Part shown: positions 1 to 9,790 of the stretch, in pieces
How the letters are laid out: each line of letters opens with the position of its first letter
Position numbering within the stretch: position 1 is the first letter of the stretch
NCBI RefSeq assembly: GCF_019740335.1
Contig: NZ_JAHXZS010000002.1
Location: forward strand, 310,001-374,000
Length of the DNA: 64,000 nt
Direction: 5' to 3'
Origin: Alteraquisediminimonas sediminicola
GTDB lineage: Bacteria; Pseudomonadota; Alphaproteobacteria; Sphingomonadales; Sphingomonadaceae
The notes under the pieces: model-generated
What the model was told of the DNA's origin: nothing
Seen by the model: the letters and a program-made list of their open reading frames with translations, nothing else
Database searches by the model: none
Program-made: the position numbers and the translations under genes

Positions 1-1
1 G

Positions 2-595
2 CGCTATCGCCTGACCGATGTCATCCGACGACTGCTCAACCTGTCTTCGCAACGTGCCTTTGCGCGATTATTGGCGCCCGATGGCTTCCTCAACGATGAA
101 CTGGCGCAAATCCATCTGCCGTCCGCTTTTGGCGGCAGCGGCGGTGGCAATATCCTGCGCGCGCTGATCCTGACGGAACCGGTGCGTTATCGCCTGTTCA
201 AACAATTGAACCGGGCGGCAGGCAAGGCCGCAGATCGCGCCGCCCCGGTGATTGCGGATGCTATTCTCGATATGCCGATCATCGATGCCGAGGCAATTGT
301 CCGGGGTGGACCGATGGCCGCGACCGCCTTGTTAGAGCGCCAAGTCGGGGATGGCTTGCTCTTCGTGCTCGTCCCCGGCGCAGATGAAGGACTGCGCCTG
401 TTCGACGATGGCGCATTGAATGAGGCGCTTCGCGTCGCGACCGGCATCAATTTTTCGGGCTTGCGCGACGATCTCGCCCATCAAACCGCCGCCAGCATCT
501 TCCGCGCGATGGGCCGGGAAGAATCCGCCATCCGCGCCAATCCGCGCGACACCAATGACCCGGTGTTGATGGCGGTATTCGGCGTGATGAAATAA
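2..595 (+). CDS. DUF4197 domain protein, 3' part only
   Basis: The reading frame is already open at base 2, so the start lies before the window; 197 residues are visible. The pattern of a DGFL segment near the visible start, an LNRAAGKAADRAAPVIADAI helix, and a later Ile-Val-Arg-Gly-Gly-Pro segment followed by Thr-Ala resembles DUF4197 proteins, which are small secreted or periplasmic proteins of unknown function. The signal peptide that family members usually carry would be upstream and cannot be seen. It ends just before a strong bidirectional terminator shared with lpdA, so it does not run into the TCA operon. The family call is from memory of the motif pattern. Confidence 0.7.
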   Translation, partial: RYRLTDVIRRLLNLSSQRAFARLLAPDGFLNDELAQIHLPSAFGGSGGGNILRALILTEPVRYRLFKQLNRAAGKAADRAAPVIADAILDMPIIDAEAIVRGGPMAATALLERQVGDGLLFVLVPGADEGLRLFDDGALNEALRVATGINFSGLRDDLAHQTAASIFRAMGREESAIRANPRDTNDPVLMAVFGVMK

Positions 596-633
596 AAAAG
601 GCCGGGGTGGCAAATACCACCCCGGCCTTTTTC
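594..633. terminator. Bidirectional rho-independent terminator
   Basis: A perfect 13-bp stem (598-610 with 617-629) with a six-base loop (611-616) is flanked by an A run on the left and a T run on the right. It lies between the convergent DUF4197 gene and lpdA and can serve both strands. Confidence 0.9.
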
Positions 634-653
634 AAATGACCTTATCGGCCCGA

Positions 654-2048
654 TTACATATGGATCGGCTTGCCCAATACGCCCATCGCCGCTTCTTTCA
701 GCGCCTCTGCATGGGTCGGGTGCGCGTGGCAGGTATAGGCAATATCTTCCGACGTCGCGCCGAATTCCATCGCCTGCGCGGCCTGCGCGATCATCGTGCC
801 CGCAAGGGACGAGATGATGTGGACACCCAGCACGCGATCAGTCTTGGCATCGGCAATCACCTTGACGAAACCTTCGGTGTCGCGGTTCGCCTTGGCGCGG
901 CTATTGGCCATGAACGGGAATTTGCCGATCTTGATTTCGCCACGTTCCTTCGCCTGCTCTTCGGTCAGGCCGACGCTGGCGAATTCCGGATTGGTATAGA
1001 CCACGCCGGGGATCACATCATGGTTCACAATGCCGGTCAGCCCTGCGATATTTTCGGCCACAGCAAGACCTTCGTCCTCAGCCTTGTGCGCGAGCATCGG
1101 ACCCGGCACCACATCGCCAATCGCCCAGACGCCCGGAACCTTGGTCGCAAAATCATGGTCGATATCGATCTGGCCACGCGCATTGGTTTCAAGGCCGATC
1201 ACATCCAGCCCAAGGCCTTCGGTATTCGCCCGACGGCCAATCGCCACCAGCACGGCATCCGCCTCGATCTTTTCGCCCGTACCACCCGCCGCCGGTTCAA
1301 TCGACACGGTCGCGGTCCCGCCCTTGACGGCAACGCCCGTGACTTTAGTGCCGAGCTTCAGCTCCATGCCCTGCTTCTTGAAGATCTTGGCGGCTTCCTT
1401 GCGGACTTCGCCATCCATGCCCGGCAGCAATTGATCGAGATATTCGACCACCGTCACCTTGGCGCCGAGACGCTTCCACACCGAACCCAGTTCCAGCCCG
1501 ATCACGCCGCCACCGATGACAACGAGATGGCCCGGCACCTTGTCGAACGCAAGCGCGCCAGTGGAATCGACAACGACCTTCTGGTCAATCGCGACACCGG
1601 GCAACGGCGTTACCGATGAACCGGTGGCGATGACGATATTCTTCGCCGTCACCGTCTGGCCATCGACATCAACCGTGTGGGCAGCCGTAAAGCGGCCATG
1701 GCCCTTCAGCCATGTCACCTTGTTCTTCTTGAACAGAAACGCGATGCCGCCGGTCAGCGACGACACGACTTCATTCTTTTCCGCCTGCATCTGGCCAAGG
1801 TCCAAAGACGCGCCGGAGATGTTCACCCCGAACTTCGCCAAAGCCCCGCTATGTGCCTCTTCATACAGATGCGACGCATGGAGCAACGCCTTGGACGGCA
1901 TGCAACCGACATTGAGGCAGGTGCCGCCAAGCGTGTCCCGGCTTTCGACACAGGCCGTTTTCAGGCCAAGTTGCGCCGCCCGGATCGCCGCGACATAGCC
2001 GCCGGGGCCAGCACCGATGATGAGCACGTCATAATCATATTCAGCCAT
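654..2048 (-). CDS. lpdA: Dihydrolipoyl dehydrogenase (E3)
   Basis: Flavoprotein that reoxidises the lipoamide of 2-oxo acid dehydrogenase complexes with NAD+. The 464 residues are full length. An FAD-binding GAGPGG lies at about residues 12-17, the redox disulfide pair is C44/C49 in the CLNVGC motif, a second dinucleotide fold (GGGVIGLELG) sits near 180, and the C-terminal His-Glu pair (about H443/E448) is present in a HPTHAE segment. It starts 12 bp after odhB as the last gene of mdh-sucD-sucA-odhB-lpdA, so it most probably serves the 2-oxoglutarate dehydrogenase complex. A strong terminator follows it. Confidence 0.97.
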   Translation of the reverse strand: MAEYDYDVLIIGAGPGGYVAAIRAAQLGLKTACVESRDTLGGTCLNVGCMPSKALLHASHLYEEAHSGALAKFGVNISGASLDLGQMQAEKNEVVSSLTGGIAFLFKKNKVTWLKGHGRFTAAHTVDVDGQTVTAKNIVIATGSSVTPLPGVAIDQKVVVDSTGALAFDKVPGHLVVIGGGVIGLELGSVWKRLGAKVTVVEYLDQLLPGMDGEVRKEAAKIFKKQGMELKLGTKVTGVAVKGGTATVSIEPAAGGTGEKIEADAVLVAIGRRANTEGLGLDVIGLETNARGQIDIDHDFATKVPGVWAIGDVVPGPMLAHKAEDEGLAVAENIAGLTGIVNHDVIPGVVYTNPEFASVGLTEEQAKERGEIKIGKFPFMANSRAKANRDTEGFVKVIADAKTDRVLGVHIISSLAGTMIAQAAQAMEFGATSEDIAYTCHAHPTHAEALKEAAMGVLGKPIHM

Positions 2049-2060
2049 GTCGCGTATTCC

Positions 2061-3290
2061 TTACAGATCGATCAACAGGCGGGTCGGATCTTCAATCGCG
2101 TTCTTGAGCGCGACAAGGAAGGTCACCGCTTCGCGACCGTCGATCAGGCGATGGTCATAGCTGAGCGCCAGATACATCATCGGCCGCGCGACGATCTCGC
2201 CATCGATCACCACCGGACGCTGATCAATACGGTGCAGCCCCAGCACCGCCGACTGCGGCGGATTGATGATCGGGGTCGACATCAGCGAACCGAACACGCC
2301 ACCATTGGAAATGGTGAAGGTCCCGCCCTTCATGTCATCCATCGTCAACGAACCGGCCTTGGCCCGCTTGCCGAAATCACCGATGGTCTTTTCGATTTCC
2401 GCTACCGACATGTCATGCGCATCGCGGATCACCGGAACGACCAGACCGTTCGGCGCGCTGACCGCGACCGAAATATCGGCATAGTTGCGATAGACGATTT
2501 CATCGCCCTCAATCGTCGCATTGACCGATGGCACATCGCGCAGCGCGAGACATGCCGCCTTGGTAAAGAAGCCCATGAAGCCGAGCTTCACGCCATGCTT
2601 CTTCTCGAATAGGTCTTTGTACTTGTTGCGCGCCTCGATCACCGCCGTCATGTCGACATCGTTGAACGTGGTCAGCATCGCCGCCGTGTTCTGCGCCTCT
2701 TTCAGACGGGTCGCGATGGTCTGGCGCAGGCGAGTCATCTTGACGCGCTCTTCCTGACGCGCACCCGCCGCACGCGGTGCAGCGGCAACCGCACCCGAAG
2801 CAGCGGCAACCGGCGCCGCCACAGGACGGGCAGCCTGCGACTTCGCTGCCGCCAGCACATCATCCTTGGTCAGACGGCCATCCTTGCCACTGCCCTTGAT
2901 CGTCGAGGGATCGACACCATGTTCCAGCACCAGCCGACGCACGGCAGGCGACAGGGTCAATGGCTCATTATCACCCGCATCAGATGCCGGGGCAGATACC
3001 GCCGCCGCAGGGGCCGGAGCAGCAGCAGCCGGAGCAGCCTTGACCGGCGCACCACCGGTTTCAAGCGTCGCGATCACCGCGCCGACCTTGACGTTCGCGC
3101 CCACCGGCACGACCTGCGTACCCATCACACCCGCGGTCGGGGCGTTGACTTCGATCGACACCTTGTCGGTTTCAAGGCTCGCAATGGGTTCATCGGCGGC
3201 AACCGCTTCGCCCGGCTGCTTCAACCAGGCACCCAGCGTTGCTTCGCTGATCGATTCACCAAGGGCCGGGACAACAATCTCGACAGCCAT
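2061..3290 (-). CDS. odhB: Dihydrolipoyllysine succinyltransferase (E2 of OGDH)
   Basis: Core of the 2-oxoglutarate dehydrogenase complex; it transfers succinyl from lipoamide to CoA. Domain order: one lipoyl domain with K43 in an ETDKVSIEV motif, an Ala/Pro-rich linker, a peripheral-subunit-binding domain at about 112-150, a second Ala-rich linker, and the catalytic acyltransferase domain ending in the SYDHRLIDG motif (H380, D384). At 409 residues it has the usual E2o size. It begins one base after the sucA stop, so translation is likely coupled. The alternative name is sucB. The single lipoyl domain and position next to sucA favour the succinyl over the acetyl E2. Confidence 0.97.
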   Translation of the reverse strand: MAVEIVVPALGESISEATLGAWLKQPGEAVAADEPIASLETDKVSIEVNAPTAGVMGTQVVPVGANVKVGAVIATLETGGAPVKAAPAAAAPAPAAAVSAPASDAGDNEPLTLSPAVRRLVLEHGVDPSTIKGSGKDGRLTKDDVLAAAKSQAARPVAAPVAAASGAVAAAPRAAGARQEERVKMTRLRQTIATRLKEAQNTAAMLTTFNDVDMTAVIEARNKYKDLFEKKHGVKLGFMGFFTKAACLALRDVPSVNATIEGDEIVYRNYADISVAVSAPNGLVVPVIRDAHDMSVAEIEKTIGDFGKRAKAGSLTMDDMKGGTFTISNGGVFGSLMSTPIINPPQSAVLGLHRIDQRPVVIDGEIVARPMMYLALSYDHRLIDGREAVTFLVALKNAIEDPTRLLIDL

Positions 3291-3291
3291 G

Positions 3292-6108
3292 TTACTTATC
3301 CTTCACTTCGTGCCCGAGCGCGTCAGCGACGAGGGCGGCCTGTTGCATTGCGTGGGTCTTGGCGAGACCAGTGGCGGTCGCGGCGCTCGCCTTGCGGCCA
3401 GCATAACGCGCCCGTCCGGGCTTGACCTTCGCCTCGGTCAGCACGTCTTCGATCAACGGTTCGACAAAGAACCATGCGCCGTTGTTCTTCGGTTCTTCCT
3501 GCGCCCAGACGACCGTTTCGAGATTGGTCATCTTGGCGATCCGCTTGACCAGCGCATCCGCCGGGAACGGATATATCTGCTCGACACGCACGATGCTGGT
3601 GTTCTTGTCACCCGCCGCATCGCGTGCTGCGGCGAGATCGTAAAAGACCTTGCCCGAACACAACACCAATCGCTTCACATCCTTGTCCGCCGGGGCGTTG
3701 GGATCAGACAGCAAGCGCATAAAATGCGTGTCGCCAGTCATGTCATCCAGCGTCGATACCGCCTGCGGATGACGCAGCAGCGACTTTGGCGTCATGATGA
3801 TCAACGGCTTGCGGAACTTGCGGTGCATCTGTCGACGCAGCACATGGAAATAATTGGCCGGGCTGGTGATGTTGCAGACCTGCAAATTATCTTCGGCGCA
3901 AAGCTGCAAATAGCGCTCCAACCGCGCCGAGCTATGTTCCGGCCCCTGACCTTCATAGCCATGCGGCAACAGCATCACGAGACCGTTGACGCGCAGCCAT
4001 TTGGCTTCTGCCGCCGCGATGAACTGGTCGATAATGACCTGCGCACCATTGGCAAAATCGCCGAACTGCGCTTCCCACATCACCAACGTATTGGGCGCGG
4101 TCGAGGCATAGCCATATTCAAAGCCGAGCACGCCGAATTCGGACAACGGGCTATCCAGCACCTGAAAACGACGATCCAGCGCCGAGAGCGGAATATATTT
4201 CCGTTCCGACTTTTGATCCGTCCACACCGCATGACGCTGGCTGAACGTACCGCGACCCGAATCCTGACCGGACAGGCGCACGCCATATTGTTCGGTCAGC
4301 AATGTCGCGAATGCCAGCGATTCTGCCGTTGCCCAGTCAAAGCCCTTGCCGGTTTCGAACATCGCCCTTTTGGCGGCGATGATGCGATCAAGCGTCTTAT
4401 GGACGGTCAGATCATCCGGTACCGTCGTCAGATGCGTGCCGAGTTCGAGCAATTGCTTGCGGTCCGCACCGGTCACAGCGGCACGACGGTCGCTGATCGC
4501 TTCTTGCGGCTCGGCAAAACCTGCCCATTCGCCGCCGAACCAGTCAGCCTTGTTGACCTTGTAGCTCTTGGCCGCTTCAAAATCGCCATCAAGCGTCTTG
4601 ATGAAGCTTTCGACCGTCGCATCATACCAGATCTGGTCGATCACGCCTTCATCCGCCAGTCGCGACGAATATAGGCTCGACACCGATGGATGCTTGCGAA
4701 TCTGGTCATACATCAACGGCTGGGTGAAGCTCGGCTCATCGCCTTCATTATGGCCAAAGCGACGATAGCACCACATATCGATCACGATATCGCGCTTGAA
4801 CGTCTGGCGATATTCGGTCGCGAGCTTGGTCGCGAAGGTCACCGCTTCCGGATCGTCGCCATTCACATGGATGATTGGCGCCTGCACCATCTTCGCAATA
4901 TCCGACGGATAAGGCGAGGAACGCGAGAATTGCGGCGAGGTCGTGAAACCAACCTGATTGTTGATGACGAAATGGATCGTCCCGCCCGTATTATAGCCAC
5001 GGATGCCGGAAAAGGCGAAGCATTCCATGATGATGCCCTGGCCCGCAAAGGCCGCATCGCCATGGATCAGGATCGGCAGCACCTGCTGACGATCGAGATC
5101 GTCGAGCGTCGTCTGCTTGGCACGGACCTTGCCCAAAACGACCGGATCGGCGGCTTCAAGATGCGACGGGTTCGGCGTCAGCGACAAATGCACGGAAATG
5201 CCGTCGAATTCTCGATCCGACGAGGCGCCGAGATGGTATTTCACATCGCCCGAACCGCCGACATCGGACGGATTGGACGAACCACCGGCGAATTCATGGA
5301 AAATGGCGCGATAGGGCTTGCCCATCACATTCGCGAGCACGTTCAACCGGCCACGATGCGCCATGCCGATCACGATTTCGCGTACGCCCGACTGGCCACC
5401 ATATTTGATGATGTTTTCCAGCGCCGGAATCATCGATTCCCCGCCATCAAGGCCGAAGCGCTTGGTGCCGACATATTTGCGGCCCAGGAATTTTTCATAT
5501 TGTTCGGCGTGGATCACCTTGGTGAGAATGGCGCGCTTGCCCATCTCGGTGAACTGGATCGCCTTGTCGCGCCCTTCCATGCGGTCTTGGAGGAAACGAC
5601 GTTCCTCGACATCCGCAATATGCATATATTCAAGGCCGACCTTGCCGCAATAATTGGCGCGCAGGATCTCGACGACTTCGCGAATGCTCGCCTGATGCAG
5701 GCCAAGCGCACCGCCAAGATAGATCGGGCGATCAAGGTCCGTGCCTTTGAAGCCATGATATTCGGGGGTAAGGTCCGCAGGCAGGTCACGCTGGACAAGG
5801 CCGAGCGGATCAAGGTTCGAGGCGAGATGGCCACGGACGCGATAGGTGCGGATCAACAATTGCGCGCGAATGCTGTCATCCGCCGCGCGGGAGACGTCGG
5901 CCTCGCTGACCGGCCCGGTTGCAGTGCCAGTCGCGGCCTTTTCCGCCTTCGCCACCTGCGTCAACGCCGCCTTCACATCGGGCGTCATCTGGGTGGGATC
6001 AAGCGCAGCCGTCAATGCATCCGTATCGTGCAGCGGCCAATTCGTCCGCGCCCAAGTTGGACCGGTCTTTTCTTCATTCAAGTCGAAGCTTTGACCTTCG
6101 ATGCCCAT
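3292..6108 (-). CDS. sucA: 2-oxoglutarate dehydrogenase E1 component
   Basis: Thiamine-diphosphate enzyme that decarboxylates 2-oxoglutarate and succinylates the E2 lipoyl group. The 938 residues match family length. Visible hallmarks are the N-terminal segment with [15 protein letters not shown], the E1 segment [11 protein letters not shown], the [10 protein letters not shown] and [18 protein letters not shown] region that binds the cofactor, [13 protein letters not shown], and a C-terminal transketolase-like part with [17 protein letters not shown]. It lies second to last before odhB and lpdA in the operon. Upstream, between sucD and sucA, is a 13-bp perfect hairpin that may set the relative amounts of the two messages. 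Confidence 0.97.
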   Translation of the reverse strand: MGIEGQSFDLNEEKTGPTWARTNWPLHDTDALTAALDPTQMTPDVKAALTQVAKAEKAATGTATGPVSEADVSRAADDSIRAQLLIRTYRVRGHLASNLDPLGLVQRDLPADLTPEYHGFKGTDLDRPIYLGGALGLHQASIREVVEILRANYCGKVGLEYMHIADVEERRFLQDRMEGRDKAIQFTEMGKRAILTKVIHAEQYEKFLGRKYVGTKRFGLDGGESMIPALENIIKYGGQSGVREIVIGMAHRGRLNVLANVMGKPYRAIFHEFAGGSSNPSDVGGSGDVKYHLGASSDREFDGISVHLSLTPNPSHLEAADPVVLGKVRAKQTTLDDLDRQQVLPILIHGDAAFAGQGIIMECFAFSGIRGYNTGGTIHFVINNQVGFTTSPQFSRSSPYPSDIAKMVQAPIIHVNGDDPEAVTFATKLATEYRQTFKRDIVIDMWCYRRFGHNEGDEPSFTQPLMYDQIRKHPSVSSLYSSRLADEGVIDQIWYDATVESFIKTLDGDFEAAKSYKVNKADWFGGEWAGFAEPQEAISDRRAAVTGADRKQLLELGTHLTTVPDDLTVHKTLDRIIAAKRAMFETGKGFDWATAESLAFATLLTEQYGVRLSGQDSGRGTFSQRHAVWTDQKSERKYIPLSALDRRFQVLDSPLSEFGVLGFEYGYASTAPNTLVMWEAQFGDFANGAQVIIDQFIAAAEAKWLRVNGLVMLLPHGYEGQGPEHSSARLERYLQLCAEDNLQVCNITSPANYFHVLRRQMHRKFRKPLIIMTPKSLLRHPQAVSTLDDMTGDTHFMRLLSDPNAPADKDVKRLVLCSGKVFYDLAAARDAAGDKNTSIVRVEQIYPFPADALVKRIAKMTNLETVVWAQEEPKNNGAWFFVEPLIEDVLTEAKVKPGRARYAGRKASAATATGLAKTHAMQQAALVADALGHEVKDK

Positions 6109-6193
6109 GTCCGTTCTTTCCTAGCCAAGGTAACGGGGCCACGGCGGCCCCGGGGGAGTTTGAGCAACAAGGAATAACTATCCCTTGGCACTA

Positions 6194-6226
6194 CAGGATA
6201 GCGGGTCCGAATAACCCGCTATCCTG
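6194..6226 (-). promoter_or_regulatory. Intercistronic hairpin between sucD and sucA
   Basis: A perfect 13-bp stem (6194-6206 with 6214-6226) with a seven-base loop lies in the 147-bp gap between sucD and sucA. No T run follows in the direction of transcription, so it is more likely an RNA-processing or stability element, or a weak attenuator, than a full terminator. A smaller GC-rich hairpin (about 6134-6150) lies nearer the sucA start. Confidence 0.6.
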
Positions 6227-6255
6227 GCAGTATATCGGTCGAAAAGGCTTAAAAT

Positions 6256-7140
6256 TTAGCCCTTCAACACCTCAAGCAGCGTTTCGCCAAGCAGCGACGG
6301 GCTCGGGCTGACGCGGATGCCAGCGGCTTCCATCGCAGCGATCTTGCCTTCCGCGCCACCTTCGCCGCCCGAAACGATCGCACCGGCGTGACCCATGCGA
6401 CGGCCCGGAGGAGCAGTCAGACCGGCGATGAAGCCGACCATCGGCTTCTTGCGGCCCTTCTTGGCTTCGTCGATCAGGAACTGCGCGGCTTCTTCTTCCG
6501 CGCTGCCGCCGATTTCACCGATCATGATGATCGACTTGGTTTCATCGTCGCCAAGGAACAATTCCAGCATATCGATGAAGTTCGTGCCATTGACCGGATC
6601 GCCGCCGATGCCGACAGCCGTCGTCTGGCCAAGGCCAGCGTTCGAGGTCTGGAACACGGCTTCATAGGTCAGGGTGCCGGAACGCGAAACGACGCCGACC
6701 GAACCCTTTTTGAAGATCGAACCCGGCATGATGCCGATCTTGCATTCATTCGGGGTCAGCACGCCCGGGCAGTTCGGGCCGATCAGGCGCGACTTGGAAC
6801 CCTGAAGCGCACGCTTCACCTTGATCATGTCGATCACCGGAATACCTTCGGTGATCGCAACGATCAGTTCGATTTCAGCATCGATCGCTTCGAGGATCGA
6901 ATCCGCCGCGAAGGGGGGCGGAACATAGATCACGCTGGCATTCGCACCGGTCGCATGCTTGGCTTCAGCCACGGTGTTGAAGTTCGGCAGACCGATATGG
7001 GTCGTGCCGCCCTTGCCCGGCGTCACGCCGCCCACCATCTGGGTGCCATAAGCCAGCGCCTGTTCGGTGTGGAAGGTGCCGGTGGCACCGGTCATCCCCT
7101 GGGTGATGACCTTGGTGTTTTTGTTAATAAGAATGGACAT
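6256..7140 (-). CDS. sucD: Succinyl-CoA ligase, alpha subunit
   Basis: Alpha subunit of succinyl-CoA synthetase, which makes ATP or GTP from succinyl-CoA. The 294 residues are complete: a CoA-binding Rossmann domain at the start ([15 protein letters not shown] near 14-28), a TGGDPVNG-like segment ([12 protein letters not shown]), and the phosphorylated histidine in the [13 protein letters not shown] motif (about H251). Its partner sucC is not adjacent but 13 kb away on the other strand beside etfBA, so the two subunits are made from separate transcripts. It sits between mdh and sucA in the leftward TCA operon. Confidence 0.96.
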   Translation of the reverse strand: MSILINKNTKVITQGMTGATGTFHTEQALAYGTQMVGGVTPGKGGTTHIGLPNFNTVAEAKHATGANASVIYVPPPFAADSILEAIDAEIELIVAITEGIPVIDMIKVKRALQGSKSRLIGPNCPGVLTPNECKIGIMPGSIFKKGSVGVVSRSGTLTYEAVFQTSNAGLGQTTAVGIGGDPVNGTNFIDMLELFLGDDETKSIIMIGEIGGSAEEEAAQFLIDEAKKGRKKPMVGFIAGLTAPPGRRMGHAGAIVSGGEGGAEGKIAAMEAAGIRVSPSPSLLGETLLEVLKG

Positions 7141-7189
7141 TAGATTTCCACTTTTCAGATATGCATCAAGAAATGGCTATTGCCAGCGA

Positions 7190-8362
<1,173 letters not shown>

Positions 8363-8674
8363 CTATTCGATCAGGCTGCATCTTCCCCCTGCCTGACGCT
8401 CCAACCTTCCTGCCAATTCCAGTTCCAACAGCACGATCTGGACGATCATCGGCGGCAGGCCGGACTGGCGCACAATCTCATCCACCGCGACAGAAACTGC
8501 GCCTAACAGGCCGATCACCGCCTCACGATCCCGTTCACTCGCATCCACCGGCGCAGCCAAGCGATAGTCCTGCGCGGCCTGGCGAAAAGGCATCGCCGCA
8601 AAGCTGCCAATCGCCTCGATCACATCATCGACATTCTGGACCAAGGTGGCGCCATCGCGGATAAGTCTATCCAC
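8363..8674 (-). pseudogene. dprA: dprA 3' fragment: C-terminal winged-helix domain
   Basis: This is the end of dprA, cut off from the rest by an inserted element. Host sequence begins at about base 8662 and reads Ile-Arg-Asp-Gly-Ala-Thr-Leu-Val-Gln-Asn, the well-known continuation of the QGCNQL motif at the end of the DprA Rossmann domain. The remainder holds the DprA C-terminal winged helix: VIGLLGAVSVAVDEIV, then a Leu-rich recognition helix and GGRCSL. A GTG at 8674, inside the element, could start a 103-residue peptide, but no convincing ribosome-binding site is seen. The frame is the same as that of the 5' part at 9791-10642. Confidence 0.85.
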
Positions 8675-8681
8675 AGTTACG
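8660..8681 (+). repeat. Left terminal inverted repeat of the dprA element
   Basis: This 22-base sequence contains CTATCCACAG and pairs, as an inverted repeat, with 9824-9845 at 17 of 22 positions. A related imperfect copy (ATAAG.CT.ATCCA) recurs at 8725-8738, inside the same end. The outermost three bases may be host sequence. Confidence 0.65.
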
Positions 8682-8748
8682 CAAAAAATAAATAAAATAA
8701 TTATATTTCAATATGATAAATTGAATAAGACTGATCCATTTTCTTAAA

Positions 8749-9552
8749 TTACTCGCCACGCATGCAGTCGACCAACAAAATGCGCTTCGTTTCCCCGGTG
8801 GCCGACTTAACCTCACGAGCATTGATTGTCAGAGACTTCGGTAGCTCGTTTGCGCTGCCATGCAGGGACCAGGTGAGGTACTGTAATCCACCCATCGCGA
8901 AATCGCCGTCTGGTTTAAAAGGAACGACCCGGTGGAGTTGATCGATGAAGGCCCGACCATTGCGGGTAATTGAATTAAAGCGAGTGATGTGACCTGTCAG
9001 AGGCGTAGCGCCAGCCGCGACGTCACGAGTGTTAACCCACTCCTTCGTGGCGTCATTCAATGTCAGTATTTGTGATCGCGGTCGCTCGAAAGTGATAGTC
9101 GTAACGTCCGGTCCGATGGGGCGATGTGCCCGCTGCAGGCTTCCTTCCAGCGTTTCAGCCAATTCATCGAGGAATGGCTCGTCCCGTTCGATCCATTTCC
9201 TCACCTTTGGCGTTTCCGGGACAGGCTGCGCACGGCTCGTCGCTTTCATGAAGATCGTTTTGAGCCAGTCATAGACGATAGGCGCGGTGATCCCAGCCAC
9301 AGCCGGATTGGCTTCTATAAAGGCCGCCAACTCAACCAAGTAACTACCTGATCGCGACGGAAGCAAATAGAACTCGGCGCTCCGAGCTGCTGTCGCACGA
9401 GCGACGATATTTCCCGTCAGCAAGGCATGCGTCGCGATCTGGACGGCTTGGGCAACACCTTGAATGGAAGTCGTCCCATCATACAATGGGAGTACGCCGT
9501 CTGCAGCTGTGCCACCATCGTAGCGCACCCTAAGTGGTATCCTAACAGACAT
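8749..9552 (-). CDS. Unknown 267-residue protein carried by the dprA element
   Basis: I do not recognise a named family. The N-terminal third reads like a small beta-rich domain (RIPLRVRYDGG, LPLYDGTTSIQGVAQ), followed by an alpha segment and a PSRSGSYLVELAAF stretch. A weakly hydrophobic segment (AVAGITAPIVYDWLKTIF, about 85-102) is too polar for a clear membrane helix. The middle is charged and helical (about 113-145), and the C-terminal third has alternating beta-like segments (FAMGGLQYLTWSLHG, KRILLVDCMRGE). There is no signal peptide and no nuclease, recombinase or HTH motif I can point to. It starts at ATG 9552 behind a weak G-rich site. Its base composition differs from the host. It is the only evident cargo, so an anti-element, defence or regulatory role is possible but is speculation. 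Confidence 0.7.
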   Translation of the reverse strand: MSVRIPLRVRYDGGTAADGVLPLYDGTTSIQGVAQAVQIATHALLTGNIVARATAARSAEFYLLPSRSGSYLVELAAFIEANPAVAGITAPIVYDWLKTIFMKATSRAQPVPETPKVRKWIERDEPFLDELAETLEGSLQRAHRPIGPDVTTITFERPRSQILTLNDATKEWVNTRDVAAGATPLTGHITRFNSITRNGRAFIDQLHRVVPFKPDGDFAMGGLQYLTWSLHGSANELPKSLTINAREVKSATGETKRILLVDCMRGE

Positions 9553-9684
9553 TCATGCCCCCGTGCATATTCAGAATATCGAAGACCCTTGCCCTCAACT
9601 TCTCCTATCAGAGCCAACTGCGCTCGCAAACTCTAAGAAAAGGTGAATTACCGAAACACTTGGGTGTCGAAAGCTGAGTATTCA

Positions 9685-9721
9685 CGCGTCTCGGACGCGA
9701 GGATTCCCCTCTCGTTCCTCG
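9685..9721. other. Two abutting hairpins in the non-coding part of the element
   Basis: CGCGTC (9685-9690) pairs with GACGCG (9694-9699) across a three-base loop. Overlapping it, CGAGGA (9698-9703) pairs with TCCTCG (9716-9721). They lie in the 238-bp non-coding part between the cargo gene start and the right end. They could be a structured leader of the cargo gene, a terminator for dprA transcription entering the element, or part of a recombination end. Confidence 0.45.
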
Positions 9722-9790
9722 ATGGCCAAAAGCCGCATATTCTGTGTGTGCATACAGTTACACCAAATATAGTAATTGAAAATCATTCAG

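Noticed and set aside
2866-4674. 602-codon open frame opposite odhB and sucA
   Set aside because: It lies on the non-coding strand of two well-supported enzymes, is rich in Arg/His as expected for a shadow of a GC-rich gene and has no family features.
4690-6177. 495-codon open frame opposite sucA
   Set aside because: Antisense shadow of 2-oxoglutarate dehydrogenase E1.
8661-8662. A 2-bp AT target-site duplication as proof of a named transposon family
   Set aside because: Two bases can match by chance, and no transposase is present; I report it only as a possibility.
8363-8674. Independent 103-residue gene, for example a small regulator
   Set aside because: The sequence is the DprA C-terminal winged helix, in the same frame as the 5' part, and joins to it when the insertion is removed.
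9417-9629. 70-codon frame overlapping the start of the 267-residue gene
   Set aside because: It overlaps the better-supported gene on the same strand, has no clear ribosome-binding site and no recognisable features.
9680-9735. Possible tRNA remnant at the right side of the dprA element
   Set aside because: The stems do not form a cloverleaf and no acceptor or anticodon arm fits.
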